Shown here: positions 62,422-64,000 of the stretch, one piece after another | How positions within the stretch are numbered: the stretch's first letter is position 1 | Layout of the letters: each line of letters begins with the position of its first letter | NCBI GenBank assembly: GCA_020161855.1 | Contig: JAIUNJ010000004.1 | Span: forward strand, 62,001 to 126,000 | Direction of reading: 5' to 3' | Length of the DNA: 64,000 nucleotides | From: Pseudomonadota bacterium | Lineage (GTDB): Bacteria; Pseudomonadota; Alphaproteobacteria; Rhizobiales; Aestuariivirgaceae | Position numbers and translations under genes: made by a program | The notes under the pieces: generated by a model | The model's database searches: none | The model's input: only the letters and a program-made list of their open reading frames with translations | What the model was told of the DNA's origin: nothing

Positions 62422-62967
62422 CTATCGGATGAGGGCCGAGAGCGCCTTGAACTGCGGGGTTCCGGCCTGGCCAAGAAGCTCGAAGAGCGCCATCTCGGTG
62501 TTCACCGTTTCGATTCCGGCGTGGCGCAGGCGCTTGAAGGCAAGATCGGCGGAGGCCGTCTTGCGCGAGGACATGGCATCGGTCACGGCAAAGACGCCGA
62601 AGCCGGCATTGGAAAGATCAATGCAGGTCTGCAGTACGCAGACATGGGCCTCGATCCCGGCCACGATGATAAGCGGCCTGCCCTTTTCATGCAGATTGAT
62701 GAAATGCGATTTCATCGGCTTGTCGCGCCAGCAGGAGAAGGTGAGCTTCTCAAGGGTCGCCGCGTCATTGGCGGCGAGTTCCGGCACGGTGCGGCCAAGC
62801 CCCTTTGGATATTGCTCGGAGATCGTGACCGGCAGGCCAAGCTCCCGCGCCGCTGCGAGCAGGATTTTCGACTTGGCCACCACCTGTTCCGGTTCCGCCA
62901 TGGCGGGCAGCAGCCGTTCCTGGATGTCGACCAGAAGCAGGGACGATTTGTTGGCCTCAAGCAGCAT
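62422..62967 (-). CDS. Isochorismatase-like cysteine hydrolase
   Basis: This 181-residue protein has the catalytic triad of the isochorismatase-like family: D in LLLVDIQERLL, K in LEKLTFSCW and C in AGIEAHVCVLQTCIDL. It should cleave an amide or ether of a small molecule; the nicotinamidase group is close. The ATG at 62967 has a GGGGAAG element; it overlaps the upstream peptidase stop by 11 bp. Confidence 0.87.
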   Translation of the reverse strand: MLLEANKSSLLLVDIQERLLPAMAEPEQVVAKSKILLAAARELGLPVTISEQYPKGLGRTVPELAANDAATLEKLTFSCWRDKPMKSHFINLHEKGRPLIIVAGIEAHVCVLQTCIDLSNAGFGVFAVTDAMSSRKTASADLAFKRLRHAGIETVNTEMALFELLGQAGTPQFKALSALIR

Positions 62968-64000
62968 CAAGCTTCCCCGTCACCTTAAGCCCGAAGGCAT
63001 AGACCTCCGCCACTTCCTTGAGCCGGTCGAAGCGGCCCGAGGCACCACCATGTCCAGCCCCCATGTTGATCTTGAGCAGAAGCAGATTCTGCGACGTGTT
63101 CATGGCGCGGAGCTTGGCGATCCACTTGGCGGGCTCCCAATAGGTCACGCGCGGATCAGTCAGGCCGCCCAGCGCGAAGATATGGGGATAAGCCCTGGCC
63201 GCAACATTTTCATAGGGCGCATAGGCGGCGATTGCCTCATAGGCGGCCTTGTCTTCGATGGGATTGCCCCATTCGGGCCATTCCGGTGGCGTCAGCGGCA
63301 GCGTGTCATCGAGCATGGTGGTGAGCGCATCGACAAAGGGAACTTCTGATACAAAGCCACGGAAGAGATCAGGTGCCATGTTGGCGACGGCACCCATGAG
63401 CAGGCCTCCGGCACTGCCGCCATGCGCCACGATATTGCCGCGCGTGGTGAAGCCCTGCGCGACAAGAAATGCGCCGCAGGAGATGAAGTCGCGGAAGCTG
63501 TTCATCTTCTTGTCGAGCTTCCCGGTCTTGTACCAGCGCCGGCCCTTCTCCTGCCCGCCGCGGATATGGGCGGTGGCATAGATGAAGCCGCGATTCACCA
63601 GTGACAGGATGTTGGTGTTGAAGCCCGCGGACATGGAGATGCCGTAGGAGCCGTAGCCATAGAGCCAGAGCGGTGCCGTGCCGTCGAGCGGCGTATCCTT
63701 GCGGTAGAGCAGCGTTACCGGAATCTCTTCGCCGTCATGGGCCGGGGCCAGCAGGCGCCGCGCCATGTAGAGCGATGGATCATGGCCGGAAGGCACTTCC
63801 TGCGTCTTGCGCAGAACCCGCTCGCGCGTCCGCATGTTGTAGTCGAAGACCTGGGCCGGCGTCGTTGGCGAGGAATAGGAGAAGCGCAGCGTGTCGGTGT
63901 CGAATTCGCGCATGTCGCCGAGGCCGAGCGAATAGGCCTCCTCGTCGAAGGCAATGCGATGCTCCGCGCCATCTGTCATGTTGCGGACGACAATGCGGGG
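62957..64000 (-). CDS. ptrB: Oligopeptidase B (prolyl oligopeptidase family S9), partial
   Basis: Only the C-terminal 347 or so residues are in the window; the N-terminal propeller lies to the right. The catalytic domain has the serine in AHGGSAGGLLMG, the aspartate in LGGLTDPRVTYWEP and the histidine in MGAGHGGASGR. Oligopeptidase B cuts short peptides after Arg or Lys in the cytoplasm. The frame is open through the right edge. Confidence 0.93.
   Translation of the reverse strand, partial: PRIVVRNMTDGAEHRIAFDEEAYSLGLGDMREFDTDTLRFSYSSPTTPAQVFDYNMRTRERVLRKTQEVPSGHDPSLYMARRLLAPAHDGEEIPVTLLYRKDTPLDGTAPLWLYGYGSYGISMSAGFNTNILSLVNRGFIYATAHIRGGQEKGRRWYKTGKLDKKMNSFRDFISCGAFLVAQGFTTRGNIVAHGGSAGGLLMGAVANMAPDLFRGFVSEVPFVDALTTMLDDTLPLTPPEWPEWGNPIEDKAAYEAIAAYAPYENVAARAYPHIFALGGLTDPRVTYWEPAKWIAKLRAMNTSQNLLLLKINMGAGHGGASGRFDRLKEVAEVYAFGLKVTGKLDAA

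Noticed and set aside
61171-62988. A plus-strand frame of about 600 codons over gcdH and the isochorismatase-like gene
   Set aside because: It crosses two well-supported genes in antisense and resembles no protein.
1-64000. tRNA, rRNA, prophage or insertion sequence
   Set aside because: No cloverleaf, ribosomal RNA segment, integrase, transposase or terminal inverted repeats were seen by reading.

Overview
The window looks like chromosomal DNA of an alphaproteobacterium, most likely of the order Hyphomicrobiales (Rhizobiales). The DNA is GC-rich and densely packed with short operons. Lineage markers include an RcdA-type DUF1465 protein with DUF1192 and DUF1013/TrcR nearby, a three-gene pntAA-pntAB-pntB transhydrogenase followed upstream by the small aa3-oxidase subunit IV, a cysteine-free ribosomal protein L31, and polyol/sugar ABC transporters with a SorC-type regulator. 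I saw no rRNA, tRNA, prophage, insertion sequence or CRISPR array. Genus and species cannot be given from the sequence alone.

Layout. 0-6.6 kb (minus): propionyl-CoA ligase, a TPP-dependent decarboxylase/synthase-like enzyme, a zinc alcohol dehydrogenase, then a tight RimB-like / RimK / aspartoacylase-like module that runs off the left edge. 6.8-9.8 kb: acyl-CoA synthetase, rnhA, ispH. 9.9-15.7 kb: an enolase-superfamily enzyme, a sterol-desaturase-type hydroxylase, two ureide-catabolism enzymes (AllE, AllA), an aldo/keto reductase and a GMC oxidoreductase. 15.7-24.5 kb: cell-cycle proteins (RcdA, TrcR), quinone oxidoreductase, acetyltransferases, short-chain dehydrogenases, two MFS transporters and rpmE. 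24.7-30.5 kb: an ABC exporter, a non-flagellar MotA/MotB-like pair, and an MFS pump divergent from its presumed TetR regulator.

30.5-35.1 kb: a candidate small RNA, a short repeat cluster, an iron-linked group (PiuC-type hydroxylase divergent from imelysin plus a di-heme protein) and a HigBA toxin-antitoxin pair. 35.1-38.9 kb: a PhyH-like dioxygenase and the transhydrogenase operon. 39.1-42.6 kb: a less GC-rich glycan islet (glycosyltransferase, two RmlC-like epimerases, Gfo/Idh oxidoreductase). 42.6-44.1 kb: an unknown secreted protein and a glyoxalase-fold protein.

44.2-55.8 kb is one sugar/polyol region: two sets of ABC permeases and binding proteins, a SorC-family regulator, an FAH-family enzyme of the sugar-acid dehydratase size class, and only one ATPase. 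Transport, catabolism and control therefore seem to be encoded together, with the ATPase possibly shared. 55.8-64 kb: dipeptidase, iron superoxide dismutase, two small membrane proteins divergent from a TetR/cupin/TauE operon across a striking palindromic promoter, glutaryl-CoA dehydrogenase, an isochorismatase-like hydrolase and a truncated oligopeptidase B.

The best leads for something not yet described are the candidate sRNA at 30.56 kb, the RimB/RimK/aspartoacylase module, the non-flagellar motor pair, and the ABA4-like membrane pair under an overlapping divergent promoter.
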